From Cyanobium sp. FGCU6 (GTDB taxonomy: Bacteria > Cyanobacteriota > Cyanobacteriia > PCC-6307 > Cyanobiaceae): a stretch of 64,000 nucleotides of DNA. The DNA is taken from contig JANWUR010000006.1 in NCBI GenBank assembly GCA_024958655.1, forward strand, positions 62,001-126,000. The letters are read 5' to 3'. The stretch's first letter is position 1. The number at the start of each line of letters is the position of its first letter. Below the pieces are notes generated by a model. That model was not told where the DNA came from. It ran no database searches and was given only the letters and a program-made list of their open reading frames with translations. Below, one piece after another: positions 52,601 through 64,000 of this stretch. The position numbers were made by a program, and so were the translations under genes.

Positions 52601-55303
52601 GTGGGGCACTACGAGCAGGACGCGATCGCCGGCGCCGAGGCCCTGATCGACCGCGAGCTGGTGCATGGCGAACTGAGCCTGCGTCAGCACCTGGGCCTGT
52701 ATGCCGGTCCCCCCGGCACCGCCACCGTGGTGCTGCCCGATCGGAACGAGGCGGGATCCGGCGCCTACCGCGGCGCGGTGGTGATCGGGCTCGGCACCTA
52801 CGGCGACCTGGGTGCCGCCGAGCTCACCGAGGCCGTGCGGGTGGGCACGTTGCGCTTTCTGCTGCAGGTCGTCGACCGCGATGGCGAGGCGGCCACTGCC
52901 GACCCCGACCTCACCCTCTCCACCCTGCTGCTGGGGTACAACTCCACCACCAACATCTCGATCGAGGATTCGGTGGCGGCCCTGGTGCGGGGGGTGCTGG
53001 CCGCCAACGCAGAGTTCGCTGCGGCCATGCCGCGCTGCACGGTGCGGGTGGCGCGGCTGCGGATCGTGGAGCTCTACCTCGATACGGCGATCAGCGCGGC
53101 CCGTGCCCTGCGGCGACTGGCAGTTCAGCTCAGGCGCGACGGGGATCGGCCGGAGACCCGCTTCGAGGCCGCCGTGGAACTGGAGCGGGGCGAGGGCTGG
53201 TGCCACCGGCTTGATGCCGGCCAGCTTCTCGACTACTGGCCGCGTCTGGTGGTGAGGGATGGCACCGTCAACCCCGATCCCAGCGGCGGGGGCATGGCCA
53301 CCACGCTCAGCTACAACTTCCTGGGCCAGCGTGCCCGGGCCGAGACCAACGTGCAGCAGCGCCAGCCGGGGCTGGTCGAGGCGCTGATCCGTCAGGCGGT
53401 GATGCAGCCCGCCTACGCGCCGGAGCTGTGTCGCACGCTGTTCCAGCTGCTGGTGCCCCACGCGTTCAAGGAGCTGACCCGTCGCCTTGACAGGCTGGTG
53501 ATGGTGCTCGATGCCACCACCGCCAACGTGCCGTGGGAACTGCTGCTGGCCGATGAGAAGCCGCTGGCACTGCGCGTGGCGATGGTGCGTCAGCTGGTGG
53601 AGCCGGGCTACCGGCCGCGGGTGCGCCAGAGCCTCGATCGGGTGGCTTATGTGGTGGGCAACCCTGCCACCGTCGGTTTCCATCGCGTCTTCCCCGCCGA
53701 GGTCGAGGGGGGGACGGATGCCCTGCCTCCCCTGCCGGGGGCGGAGCAGGAGGCGACGCTGGTGGCCGAGACCCTGCGGCGCGGGGGGTACGAGGTGGAG
53801 GAGGCGATCGGTCCGGAGACGGCGCTGGATGTGATCAACCGGCTCTACCGCCGTCCCTACCGGATCGTGCACATCGCCGCCCATGGTGTGCAGGATCAGC
53901 CCACCCTCGCCGGTGATCGCCGCAGCGGTGTGGTGCTCACAGACGGGATGCTCCTGGGGGCGGCGGAGATCGAGGGGATGGAGAACGTACCCGATCTGGT
54001 GTTCCTGAACTGCTGCCATCTGGGCACGATCGATCCCTCTCCGGTGGCCTTCCATCGCCTCGCCGCGTCCCTGGGCCGCAAGCTGATCCAGATCGGGGTG
54101 CGGGGGGTGGTCGCCTGCGGATGGGCGGTGAACGACGCAGCGGCGGGGGTGTTCGCCCGCTGCTTCTACGAAGGAATCCTGGCCAACCGCCCCTTCGGCG
54201 AGGCGGTGTTCGAGGCTCGTCGGGCCACATGGGCACAGGCGCCGGCCTCCAGCACCTGGGGGGCCTACCAGGCCTACGGCGATCCGGGCTTCGTGCTCGA
54301 TCCCCGCCGGGATGAGGCCGTGCTCCCCAGCGAGAAGGACTGGCTGCCGGTGACCCCGGACGAACTGATCGTGCGACTGCGGGCCCTGCGCCAGCGGGCG
54401 GAGGCCTTGGGGGAGTCGCTGGGGGTGGCGGAGGTTGCGGCGGCGGGGCCGGGCCTGATGGAGGAGGTGGAGCGGCTCACCCGGGCCTGCCCGTCGGGCT
54501 GGCCGGACCAGCCGGCTGTGCAGCTGGCCCGGGCCGATTTGCAGGCGGCGCTGGGGGAGAGCGGCTTCGTCGAGGCCCGGCGGCTCTACCTCGCCGCCCT
54601 CCAGGCCCCCCATGCGGCCAAGGCGGTGCCGCTGCAGGTGGTGGAGCGGCTGGCGGCGCTCGAACTGGAGCAGGGGCGGCGCATGGCTGATCCGGCCCTC
54701 GTGGAAGGCTCCCTTGAGCGCCTGCTGGCGCTGGTGGATGTGGTCGGTGGCAGCAACGGACCCCGCGCGGCCCGGCTGGCCGGCGGCTACGAGCTGCTGG
54801 CGAGACTGCGGGCGTCGGCGGGAGCCGATCCGCGCGCCGAACTGGAGCGGGCGATCCGCTGGTACGGCCGCAGCGACGAACCAGCCGAACAACGACGTCG
54901 CCATCAGCTCCAGGTCGTGGCCCACCCCGCTCAACGCCCGGCGCCGGCGCTGCTGGCGGAGCTGCGGGCGTCCGCCACACGGGCTCGGGCAGAGGCGCGT
55001 GAGCAGGATGGCCCTTCCACGGCCCTTCAGCTGGCGGAGGTGCTGCTCACCCTGGGGTTGGTGGACCGTTCCCTGGCCGCGCCTGGAGCGGTGGGCGAGG
55101 CGGCTCAGGCTGCGCTGCGGCGGGCCTTCGTGGCGGCGGCACCGGCCACCGGGCGGGAGTCCGGGGCCGGGCGGCTGGCGGACCTCGCCGATCTGGTGGA
55201 GGCCGTCGCCCGCCATGACGGCACACGCCCCGCCGCCTCCGCCCGTCTTACCCAGCGTCTGCGCACCCTGGCGGACGTGGTGCGTGAGCTGTCTCCTCCC
55301 TAG
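49664..55303 (+). CDS. Giant CHAT-protease protein with two hydrolase-like regions
   Basis: A 1,879-residue protein starting at a GTG that overlaps the caspase-like stop. Region 1 (about 220-450) is alpha/beta-hydrolase-like, with oxyanion segment LVLIHGVASSSEGSFGDL and THCRGGLV, where Cys290 sits at the nucleophile position. Region 2 (about 570-730) is lipase-like (VLVLLPEFLASHL, AHGMGGLVVRALV, MLGTPNQGT), but Gly682 replaces the usual serine. A middle region (about 970-1150; AVVIGLGTYGDLGAAELTEA, RIVELYLDTAISAARAL) resembles an alpha/beta domain of M17-peptidase N-terminal type; this is tentative. The CHAT protease domain follows, with His1407 in HIAAHG and Cys1451 in LNCCHLG. The C-terminal 400 residues are Ala/Leu/Arg-rich helices, perhaps TPR-like. 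No signal peptide. Function unknown; cell-death or defence proteolysis is a reasonable hypothesis. Confidence 0.85.
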   Translation: MTSAAGPRPLRLLGTPLSGPALPEGLLTARSGPEGDDPFLPAGLVRVEQAFALGSLARDGQAETVDLPADQVVLLELEEGLNLITTAGALERRLTGPKARTVVDRGVAERGLAGDLAGLVTGRLFRLDLGVDAILEEARERALDFARRRLGEVAGERLRRAAELGMSWWGTRALMAAIEQRLPVAPGLYRWSEGQPADGDRCDEGDPRLVAAAAQGPLLVLIHGVASSSEGSFGDLCRSDPALWRAVRTHYGDRIFAFEHRTFSEGPIENALALARVLPRGARLALLTHCRGGLVGDLLALEDIDDGLIEGFRRLPTEIGAGEGDDRERLASELGEAHAEHREQLRGLRTLLRERALRIERYVRVAAPARGTRLASAHLDGFLSCLLSLIGLVPVLAGNPIYAAARRVVLEIVRHRTNPALVPGIEAMLPDAPMGRLLAEARPRPALAMAVVAGDVEGDQLVRRLALLLSDAAFFQLHPNDLLVDTDAMLAGIAPSAGARLLLQRGPRVAHFRYGADPVVRRAVQDWLISPDPSQLTAFTPLAPPLAERTAAVSVDEIPAPAVRGGTRGEAPVLVLLPEFLASHLRRRPGGERIWFDGPTMAREGLEPLRSMEAGAIAAERPFALAYGDLCAHLGRSHRLAPFAYDWRQPLDVLADRLAAHLNRLLEETADRRVPVRLLAHGMGGLVVRALVHRQPAVWEAVMAREGARLVMLGTPNQGTHLMTLTLLGKSELIRGLGRMDRGHSLQQLVNDLARFPGALQLLPRPGFEEVEGAPPLDVADPALWARLGQANRDRWFGDGIAPQLDPALLAQGRWLWDRDGSKPALPQEHADRVIDVQGQAANTPCGVEIREGRLWLLGTPCGDGWVSWRSGRIPGIGATYRLPADHGGLADSPAHFPALEDLLCDGATAKLEVVPVGAPETAETLRYDAGPVPWPTEEELTRSLVGGRPRARAVPPSAGPLQVSCVAMDLRHIDTPVMVGHYEQDAIAGAEALIDRELVHGELSLRQHLGLYAGPPGTATVVLPDRNEAGSGAYRGAVVIGLGTYGDLGAAELTEAVRVGTLRFLLQVVDRDGEAATADPDLTLSTLLLGYNSTTNISIEDSVAALVRGVLAANAEFAAAMPRCTVRVARLRIVELYLDTAISAARALRRLAVQLRRDGDRPETRFEAAVELERGEGWCHRLDAGQLLDYWPRLVVRDGTVNPDPSGGGMATTLSYNFLGQRARAETNVQQRQPGLVEALIRQAVMQPAYAPELCRTLFQLLVPHAFKELTRRLDRLVMVLDATTANVPWELLLADEKPLALRVAMVRQLVEPGYRPRVRQSLDRVAYVVGNPATVGFHRVFPAEVEGGTDALPPLPGAEQEATLVAETLRRGGYEVEEAIGPETALDVINRLYRRPYRIVHIAAHGVQDQPTLAGDRRSGVVLTDGMLLGAAEIEGMENVPDLVFLNCCHLGTIDPSPVAFHRLAASLGRKLIQIGVRGVVACGWAVNDAAAGVFARCFYEGILANRPFGEAVFEARRATWAQAPASSTWGAYQAYGDPGFVLDPRRDEAVLPSEKDWLPVTPDELIVRLRALRQRAEALGESLGVAEVAAAGPGLMEEVERLTRACPSGWPDQPAVQLARADLQAALGESGFVEARRLYLAALQAPHAAKAVPLQVVERLAALELEQGRRMADPALVEGSLERLLALVDVVGGSNGPRAARLAGGYELLARLRASAGADPRAELERAIRWYGRSDEPAEQRRRHQLQVVAHPAQRPAPALLAELRASATRARAEAREQDGPSTALQLAEVLLTLGLVDRSLAAPGAVGEAAQAALRRAFVAAAPATGRESGAGRLADLADLVEAVARHDGTRPAASARLTQRLRTLADVVRELSPP

Positions 55304-55348
55304 CCTGAAGCGGTCCCCAAGCGTTCACCCACGCCCCGGAGGGTCGTC

Positions 55349-56113
55349 ATGTGCAGCGACTGCCAGTGCGGCAGAGCGGATGGGGCGGAGCCGGCCCATC
55401 GCCACGAGCACCATCACCACGAACACGCCCATCACCACGGTGTTGCCGTGCACGAGGCAGTCGCCGTGCAGGACCTGCCGGTGGGCCAGCGCCTTCTGGT
55501 CCGCAACGACGAGCTGGCGGCGCTGAACCGTCAGCGCTTTGCTGAGGCCGGCGTGCGGGTGGTGAACCTGCTCTCCTCGCCCGGTTCCGGCAAGACGGCC
55601 CTGCTGGAGGCCCTGGCCCGCCATGGCGGTGGCCGGATGGCGGTGATCGTGGGCGATCTCGCCACCGACAACGATGCCCGCCGCCTGCGGGAGGCCGGCG
55701 TGCCGGCGGTGCAGATCACCACCGGCCAGGCCTGCCATCTGGAGGCGGCGATGGTGTCCCGGGCCGCCGACGAGCTGGAGGCCACAGGCGTTCCCCTCGC
55801 CTCGCTCGACTGGCTGGTGATCGAGAACGTGGGCAATCTCGTCTGTCCCGCCGCCTACGACCTGGGCGAGAGCCTGCGGGTGGTGTTGCTTTCGGTGACC
55901 GAGGGGGAGGACAAGCCGCTCAAGTACCCGGCCACCTTCCATTCCGCCGATCTGGTGCTGATCGGCAAGAACGACCTGGCCGCGGCGGTGGGCTTCGACC
56001 GCGAGCGCACCCACGCCAACGTGGTCCGGGTGGCGCCCGCCGCCCGGCGGCTGGAGGTGTCGGCTCGCAGCGGTGAGGGGCTGGCGGAGCTGCGGGACGC
56101 CCTGGCGGGATGA
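55349..56113 (+). CDS. hypB: Hydrogenase nickel-insertion GTPase HypB
   Basis: A 254-residue SIMIBI GTPase. The N-terminus has the nickel-binding CSDCQCG motif and a long His-rich stretch ([15 protein letters not shown]) that can store nickel. The P-loop is [12 protein letters not shown], followed by [13 protein letters not shown] and the metal site [20 protein letters not shown] is the guanine-recognition motif. It works with HypA to insert Ni into HoxH. It is preceded by GGAGG and overlaps hypF by four bases. The 45 bases upstream separate it from the giant CHAT gene. Confidence 0.95.
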   Translation: MCSDCQCGRADGAEPAHRHEHHHHEHAHHHGVAVHEAVAVQDLPVGQRLLVRNDELAALNRQRFAEAGVRVVNLLSSPGSGKTALLEALARHGGGRMAVIVGDLATDNDARRLREAGVPAVQITTGQACHLEAAMVSRAADELEATGVPLASLDWLVIENVGNLVCPAAYDLGESLRVVLLSVTEGEDKPLKYPATFHSADLVLIGKNDLAAAVGFDRERTHANVVRVAPAARRLEVSARSGEGLAELRDALAG

Positions 56114-58596
56114 ACGGCAGCCGCCGGCTGCAGCTCGACTGCCGTGGCGTGGTGCAGGGGGTCGGCTTCCGGCCGAGCGTGCATCGTCTGGCCCGCCGAC
56201 TCGGGCTGACCGGTGTGGTGGAGAACGTGCCGGCAGGGGTGAGGCTGGAGCTGCAGGGGCCAGGCGAGGCGCTGGAGCGGTTCCTGGTGGATCTGCCCGC
56301 AGCCCTGCCCCCGGCCGCGCGGCTGGAGCCGCTGGCCCCCCGCTGGCTCGATCCCCTGCCCGCCTCCGCGTTGGCGGCGGGGGATGGCGTGCGGATCCTG
56401 GCGGCGTTGCCCCGGCCCCTGGGCATCGGTCTGGTGGCCCCGGCCCTGGCGGCGGACCGGGCGCCCTGCGAGGCCTGTCTGCGGGAGCTCGAGGATCCCG
56501 CCGGCCGGCGGCACGGCTATCCGTTTCTGAGCTGTGCCACCTGCGGACCGCGCTACAGCATCGCCACGGCCGCGCCCTACTGCCGCGCCCACACCACGCT
56601 GGCGGCCTTTCCCCTGTGCACCGACTGCCGGCGCGAGTTCGAGGATCCGGGCGACCGCCGCTTCCACGCCGAAACGATCGCCTGCCCGGCCTGCGGGCCG
56701 CGGCTGGCGTGGCGCCACGCCGACGGGCGCGATGCCGATGCCCCCCGGCGTCCGGCGTCCGGGGAGCTGATCGACCGGGCCGTGGCTCTGCTGGCGGGCG
56801 GCGGCATCCTGGCGCTGCAGGGGGTGGGCGGCTTCCAGCTGCTGGTGGATGCCAGCGATGCCGCGGCCGTGGCGCGACTGCGGCGGCGCAAGCACCGCCC
56901 TGCCAAGCCCTTTGCCCTGCTGGTGGCCGATCCGACCTGGATGCAGATCCACTGCTGCATCGATGCGGAGGAGGAGATGGCTCTGCGGGATCCGGCGGCA
57001 CCGATCGTGCTGCTGCGCCGCCGCCCGGAAGCCGGTGAGGCCCTGCCGAAGGTGGCGCCGGGCAGTGCGGCCCTGGGGGTGATGCTGAGTGCCTCGCCGT
57101 TGCACCACCTGCTGATCCGTGCCTTCGGCCGGCCGCTGGTGGCCACCAGCGGCAACCGCAGCGGTGAACCCCTCTGCACCGATCCCGATGAGGCGCTGGA
57201 GCGGCTGGCGGGGATCGCCGATGCCTTCCTGGTGCACGATCGTCTGATCGCCCGGCCGCTCGACGACTCGGTGCTGCAGCTGATCGACGGCCGGCCGGCC
57301 CTGCTGCGCCGGGCCCGGGGCCATGCACCCCTGCCCCTGCAGCTGCCCTCCCCCGTCGGCGCGGGCGAGGGGGCGCTGCTGGCCCTCGGCGGGGATCTCA
57401 AGTGCGCGCCGCTGCTGGCCGCGGCTGGCGGGCTCTGGCCCGCTCCGCACCTGGGTGATCTGGCCGATGCGCGGGTGCATGGGCGCCTGGCGGATGGCCT
57501 GGCGGAGATCGCCGCCTCCAGGGATCACGGCTTCCAGAACGAAGGCAGCCTGCGGCTGGCCTGCGATGGCCATCCCGGCTACGTCAGCCACCAGCTGGCC
57601 CGCGCCAGCGGACACCCCTGCATGCCGGTGTCCCACCACCGGGCCCATGCCCTGGCGGTGGCGGCGGAACACCGACTGGAGCCTCCCCTGCTCGCCCTCA
57701 CCGGCGACGGCCTGGGCCTCGCGCCGCCAGAGGCCGACGGGCACCGGCTCTGGGGCGGCGAACTGCTGCTGCTGGAGCCGGCGGGCGCCCGCCGCTGGGC
57801 CGGCCTTCTCCCCTTTCCCCTGCCTGGGGGCGAGCGGGCGATGGCCGAACCGCGCCGGGCCGGCCTGGGGCTGCTGCTGGCGGCCGGGGGGGAGGCTCTG
57901 GCGCATGCGGGGGCCGCGCGCCTGCGCTCCGCCTTCACGGCGAACGATCTGGCCCTGCTGCAGCAGGCGGTGGCGGCCGGCTGCCAGAGCCCCCTGAGCT
58001 CGGGGATGGGCCGACTTTTTGATGCGGTGGCCGCCCTGCTGAGCCTGGTGCAGGTGGCGACCTACGAGGGGGAGGGGGGCCTGCGCCTGGAGGGGGCCGC
58101 TGCCGCGGCGGCCGGAGGGCGACGCGCCGCCGTGGGGGCTCCGGCCTACCCGCTGCCCGTCACCGCCGCGCCGGCCGCGTTCGCCGGTCCGCCGCCGCCC
58201 GGGGGCTGGCTCGACTGGCGGCCGCTGCTGGCGGCCCTGCTGGACGACATCGCGGCGGACACCCCCCCAGGCCCCTGCGCCCTGCGCTTCCACCAGGCCC
58301 TGGTGAACGGCTGCGCCGACCTGGTCCAGGCGGCGGCGGAATCCTGGGGTCTGCGCCGGGTGGTGCTGGCGGGCGGATGCTTCCAGAACCGCCTGCTGCT
58401 CGAGGGGCTGATCGCCGCTCTGCGCCAGCGGGGCCTGGAGCCCTTCTGGCCCTCGGCCCTGCCGGCCAGCGACGGCGGCCTGGCGCTGGGACAGGCCTGG
58501 GCGGCCCTGCGGCCGGCCGCCGGTGGTGTGGGGGAGGTGACAGCCCGCGCTGGGCTGCGGCCGGCTTCGGGCGATCGGCCTATAACGAATCGATAG
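56110..58596 (+). CDS. hypF: Carbamoyltransferase HypF
   Basis: An 828-residue maturation enzyme that makes the carbamoyl group used for cyanide ligands. In order: an acylphosphatase domain ([18 protein letters not shown]); zinc fingers ([38 protein letters not shown]); a YrdC-like domain ([31 protein letters not shown]); and a Kae1-like carbamoyltransferase domain ([36 protein letters not shown]). It is longer than many HypF proteins owing to a C-terminal Gly/Ala-rich tail. The start overlaps hypB. HypF passes the carbamoyl to HypE, encoded 45 kb upstream. Confidence 0.95.
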   Translation: MNGSRRLQLDCRGVVQGVGFRPSVHRLARRLGLTGVVENVPAGVRLELQGPGEALERFLVDLPAALPPAARLEPLAPRWLDPLPASALAAGDGVRILAALPRPLGIGLVAPALAADRAPCEACLRELEDPAGRRHGYPFLSCATCGPRYSIATAAPYCRAHTTLAAFPLCTDCRREFEDPGDRRFHAETIACPACGPRLAWRHADGRDADAPRRPASGELIDRAVALLAGGGILALQGVGGFQLLVDASDAAAVARLRRRKHRPAKPFALLVADPTWMQIHCCIDAEEEMALRDPAAPIVLLRRRPEAGEALPKVAPGSAALGVMLSASPLHHLLIRAFGRPLVATSGNRSGEPLCTDPDEALERLAGIADAFLVHDRLIARPLDDSVLQLIDGRPALLRRARGHAPLPLQLPSPVGAGEGALLALGGDLKCAPLLAAAGGLWPAPHLGDLADARVHGRLADGLAEIAASRDHGFQNEGSLRLACDGHPGYVSHQLARASGHPCMPVSHHRAHALAVAAEHRLEPPLLALTGDGLGLAPPEADGHRLWGGELLLLEPAGARRWAGLLPFPLPGGERAMAEPRRAGLGLLLAAGGEALAHAGAARLRSAFTANDLALLQQAVAAGCQSPLSSGMGRLFDAVAALLSLVQVATYEGEGGLRLEGAAAAAAGGRRAAVGAPAYPLPVTAAPAAFAGPPPPGGWLDWRPLLAALLDDIAADTPPGPCALRFHQALVNGCADLVQAAAESWGLRRVVLAGGCFQNRLLLEGLIAALRQRGLEPFWPSALPASDGGLALGQAWAALRPAAGGVGEVTARAGLRPASGDRPITNR

Positions 58597-58617
58597 CGCC
58601 ATGCCGGCGGAGGCCCC

Positions 58618-58841
58618 ATGTGCCTGGCCGTTTCCGGTCGCATCCTCTCGATCACCCAGGCGAAGCCGACCGGCGCTGAGGGGACGGGCCCCGATGGCGA
58701 CCCCCTCTGGCAGCAGGCCGAGGTGGACTTCGGCGGCGTGCGTCAGATGGTGAGCCTGGCCTGCCTGCCCGAAGCCCGGGTGGGCGACCGGGTGCTGGTG
58801 CACGTGGGGCTGGCCCTGAGCCTTGTAGAGGACGACGACTG

Positions 58842-58842
<1 letters not shown>
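58618..58842 (+). CDS. hypC: Hydrogenase maturation chaperone HypC
   Basis: A 74-residue protein starting MCLAVSGRILSI, with the essential N-terminal Cys2. The core VDFGGVRQMVSLACLP and ARVGDRVLVHVGLALSLV follows. HypC binds HypD during Fe(CN)2CO assembly and then chaperones HoxH. It is at the short end of the family, ending in Glu-Asp-Asp-Asp. A GGCGGAGG ribosome-binding site precedes the ATG. The stop shares bases with the nifJ start (TGATG), so a maturation gene is translationally coupled to a metabolic enzyme. Confidence 0.93.
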
Positions 58843-62507
<3,665 letters not shown>

Positions 62508-62924
62508 GCGCCCTTCAGGATCCTCCCTGACCACAGGTAGGGGTGGGACTGCGGTGGTGTCGGACAGCCATCACCTCTCCAGCACCTCTGCATAGCCCCG
62601 TAGATCAGGAGTGGGCAGGCTGGTACAGCCTGGGGTCCGGGTTGCCCCGGCTGGCCCCTCGTTCGGAGGCATCGTCACCTCCGGCAGAGCCATCGGTTGC
62701 CTCAGGCAATCGAATGAAGCTGCTCCAATGACAATCTTTGCAGACAGATTGTACGCTTTACCTCAAATCCGTGGCTCACCATGGCTTCCGGCGATGCGCT
62801 TTGCTGCAGGTTGCCTATCACACGGAATGTCGCGCCTGGCGGGAACCATGCGATACGCTCCATCTCCTGCCAGCGCTTCTCCGATCATCGCTTCATCACG
62901 GCCTATGCTATTGCTTGCAATAAC
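62508..62924. other. 417-base stretch downstream of nifJ without a supported gene
   Basis: No convincing gene is seen. A weak hairpin (TCAGG / CCTGA, six-base loop, 62515-62530) lies just after the nifJ stop but lacks a T-run. From about 62700 the sequence is less GC-rich than the operon, and this continues into the next gene. It should contain the end of the hydrogenase transcript and the promoter of the secreted protein gene. Confidence 0.4.
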
Positions 62925-63416
62925 ATGATCTCTTTGCTCTTGATCCCACTCTTTCTCTGGTCAGGGCTGCTGGGCTTTGGTGCGAATCCCGGAGAGTTTC
63001 AGACACTGCAACAAGGGCCTCGCTCCCAGCCAGACCAGGTATGGCTCGTGGCCAACGGCGCCAGCCAGCAGCGATCCATCCATTCTGCTCCGATGTCCAG
63101 CGCCTATGCAGCGCAGCCGGGCGACGCCCTGCTGCGGCGGGGAGATGTCAACATCGAGAAGGTTACTGTCGCTGAGATGGTTGGCGAACACGGTCAACTG
63201 GTCACGATCACCGGTTCTCTGCCTACGCCGTGTCATCGCTTGCGCTTGCGGATTCCAGCCATGGCTTCAGCAGATGGTGTGCTTCGAATCACAGCCTGGT
63301 CGATCAGCGATCCTGCCGAAGTCTGTGCCCAGATGTTGCAGCCATTCACGGTGCGGTTTCCCATCAAAATGAAAGCTGCTAGTCGGATTTCCGTGAACGA
63401 TGTAATGCGGTGGTAA
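62925..63416 (+). CDS. Small secreted protein, unknown function
   Basis: A 163-residue protein with a signal peptide (ISLLLIPLFLWSGLLGFG). The mature C-terminal part is beta-rich: HGQLVTITGSLPTPCHRLRL, GVLRITAWSISDPAEVCAQM and LQPFTVRFPIK. The two cysteines, in TPCH and EVCAQ, probably pair. The same 'TPCH ... Cys ... F' layout occurs in small periplasmic proteins of other bacteria (recalled, not checked). The start is the ATG immediately before the hydrophobic core. Composition is lower in GC than the nifJ operon. Confidence 0.6.
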   Translation: MISLLLIPLFLWSGLLGFGANPGEFQTLQQGPRSQPDQVWLVANGASQQRSIHSAPMSSAYAAQPGDALLRRGDVNIEKVTVAEMVGEHGQLVTITGSLPTPCHRLRLRIPAMASADGVLRITAWSISDPAEVCAQMLQPFTVRFPIKMKAASRISVNDVMRW

Positions 63417-63509
63417 TTGTGTTCGTCCGCTTGGCCGGAACGCCGTTGGTTTCCAGCCAAGCTTGATCTGCGATGGATGTGCAGGCGCAACTGCTGTCCA
63501 TCGATGGCG

Positions 63510-64000
63510 TCAAGCCTCGGGATTCTCGTTTCGCTGGAAGATCAGCATCCGGTTGTTGGCCGGCATCGCCTCCTCGGCTGCGGTCGTCAGCCCCAGGGCG
63601 AGGGCCTCAGCCTTGAGCTCCAGGGCGTCGCGCACCCCCATGGAGGGATCGAGGCTGCACAGATGTGTGTCGAAGGCCGCATTGCTCGCAGCCGTGTGAA
63701 CGCCTGCGTCGTGGAACGGCCCGTAGAGCAGCAGCAGACCGCCCGGTCGCAGCACGGTGGCGGCGAGGGCGAGCAGGTCGCTCACCCCCTCCCGGGGAAG
63801 GATGTGGCAGGTGTTGGCGCTGAACACCGCCTCATAGGCATGGAGCGGCCAGTGGTGCCGCATCCGCACATCGAGCGGCAGTGCCTCAGGCAGTGGGCCC
63901 TCGCTGCGAAGCCGTTCCGCAAGGGGACCGACGGCATCGGGGTGTTCACTCGCCTGCCAGTGCACCCCTGCCAGCGACCGGCTGAAGGCCACGGCGTGCT
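63510..64000 (-). CDS. DUF938-like SAM methyltransferase, C-terminal part (cut by window edge)
   Basis: At least 163 residues; the frame is open to the right edge, so the true start lies beyond 64000. The visible N-terminal part reads HAVAFSRSLAGVHWQASEHP, the strand after the glycine-rich SAM motif in DUF938 proteins (usually 'GTG-x-HA'). It continues AVFSANTCHILPREGVSDLL, LRPGGLLLLYGPFHDAGV and SLDPSMGVRDALELKAEA, then a conserved C-terminus (EAMPANNRMLIFQRN). Substrate unknown. The 93 bases between this gene and the secreted protein (63417-63509) hold nothing recognisable; the two genes are convergent. Confidence 0.82.
   Translation of the reverse strand, partial: HAVAFSRSLAGVHWQASEHPDAVGPLAERLRSEGPLPEALPLDVRMRHHWPLHAYEAVFSANTCHILPREGVSDLLALAATVLRPGGLLLLYGPFHDAGVHTAASNAAFDTHLCSLDPSMGVRDALELKAEALALGLTTAAEEAMPANNRMLIFQRNENPEA

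Noticed and set aside
50378..55216. A 1,612-codon minus-strand open frame opposite the CHAT protein
   Set aside because: It is a by-product of third-position GC bias. The plus strand has CHAT and hydrolase motifs and a coupled start.
62515..62530. Hairpin after nifJ as an intrinsic terminator
   Set aside because: The stem is only five base pairs and no T-run follows, so it is too weak to list as a feature.

Overview
This 64 kb window is very GC-rich, gene-dense DNA from a cyanobacterium. The best fit is the Cyanobium / freshwater-brackish Synechococcus group. The evidence is: scattered HIP1 octamers (GCGATCGC); a cyanobacterial-type HoxEFUYH bidirectional hydrogenase; an OMP decarboxylase-orotate phosphoribosyltransferase fusion; a SelD fused to an NADH-dehydrogenase-like flavoprotein; a PEP-CTERM-like sorting tail; and several small secreted proteins of the picocyanobacterial kind. 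This placement is inferred from gene content; no database was searched. I recognised no tRNA, rRNA or CRISPR array.

Layout. 1-10.4 kb: a phosphoribosyltransferase (cut by the window edge), an ArsM-like methyltransferase, a renalase-like flavoprotein, a DUF1400-type hydrolase, a three-gene ABC-2 exporter, an EamA-type transporter and the SelD fusion. 10.4-12.6 kb: hypD and hypE, directly behind a fossil of a type I restriction specificity gene (hsdS). 12.6-24.6 kb: a GXWXG/DUF4334 protein, a cation P-type ATPase, small secreted proteins, a TraB/GumN protein, an RND pump, PyrF-PyrE and malic enzyme. 24.6-34.5 kb is accessory and decayed: an hsdM fossil beside an ArdC-like antirestriction gene, a PEP-CTERM protein, a gamma-glutamyltransferase, an AT-rich methyltransferase beside a dead IS1595-type transposase, and a broken TetR / pyridoxamine-phosphate-oxidase pair. 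34.5-42.8 kb: a TerB-like protein, a phytase-like esterase, PhoX and a double TrkA-N membrane protein in one overlapping operon, then a desaturase and a TspO-like protein that share a start site, and a YdcF-like protein.

42.9-62.5 kb is one long co-directional block: hoxE-hoxF-hoxU-hoxY-hoxH-hoxW-hypA-[caspase-like]-[giant CHAT protein]-hypB-hypF-hypC-nifJ. Most neighbours overlap by a few bases. HoxEFU is the diaphorase and HoxYH the NiFe hydrogenase. HoxW cleaves HoxH. HypABCDEF build and insert the Ni-Fe centre. NifJ (pyruvate:ferredoxin oxidoreductase) supplies low-potential electrons, and malic enzyme at 23-24.6 kb could supply pyruvate. Together this is a fermentative hydrogen module. 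hypD and hypE lie 30 kb away, beside selD.

The most unusual element is the caspase-like peptidase (48840-49667) plus the 1,879-residue protein (49664-55303) wedged between hypA and hypB. The large protein carries two lipase-like alpha/beta-hydrolase regions with non-canonical nucleophile motifs, a middle region, a CHAT protease with an intact His/Cys pair, and a helical C-terminus. The pair overlaps by four bases and looks like a self-contained two-protease cassette, possibly a cell-death or defence module. A second striking signal is a perfect 36-bp palindrome lying in frame within hypE (11701-11736).
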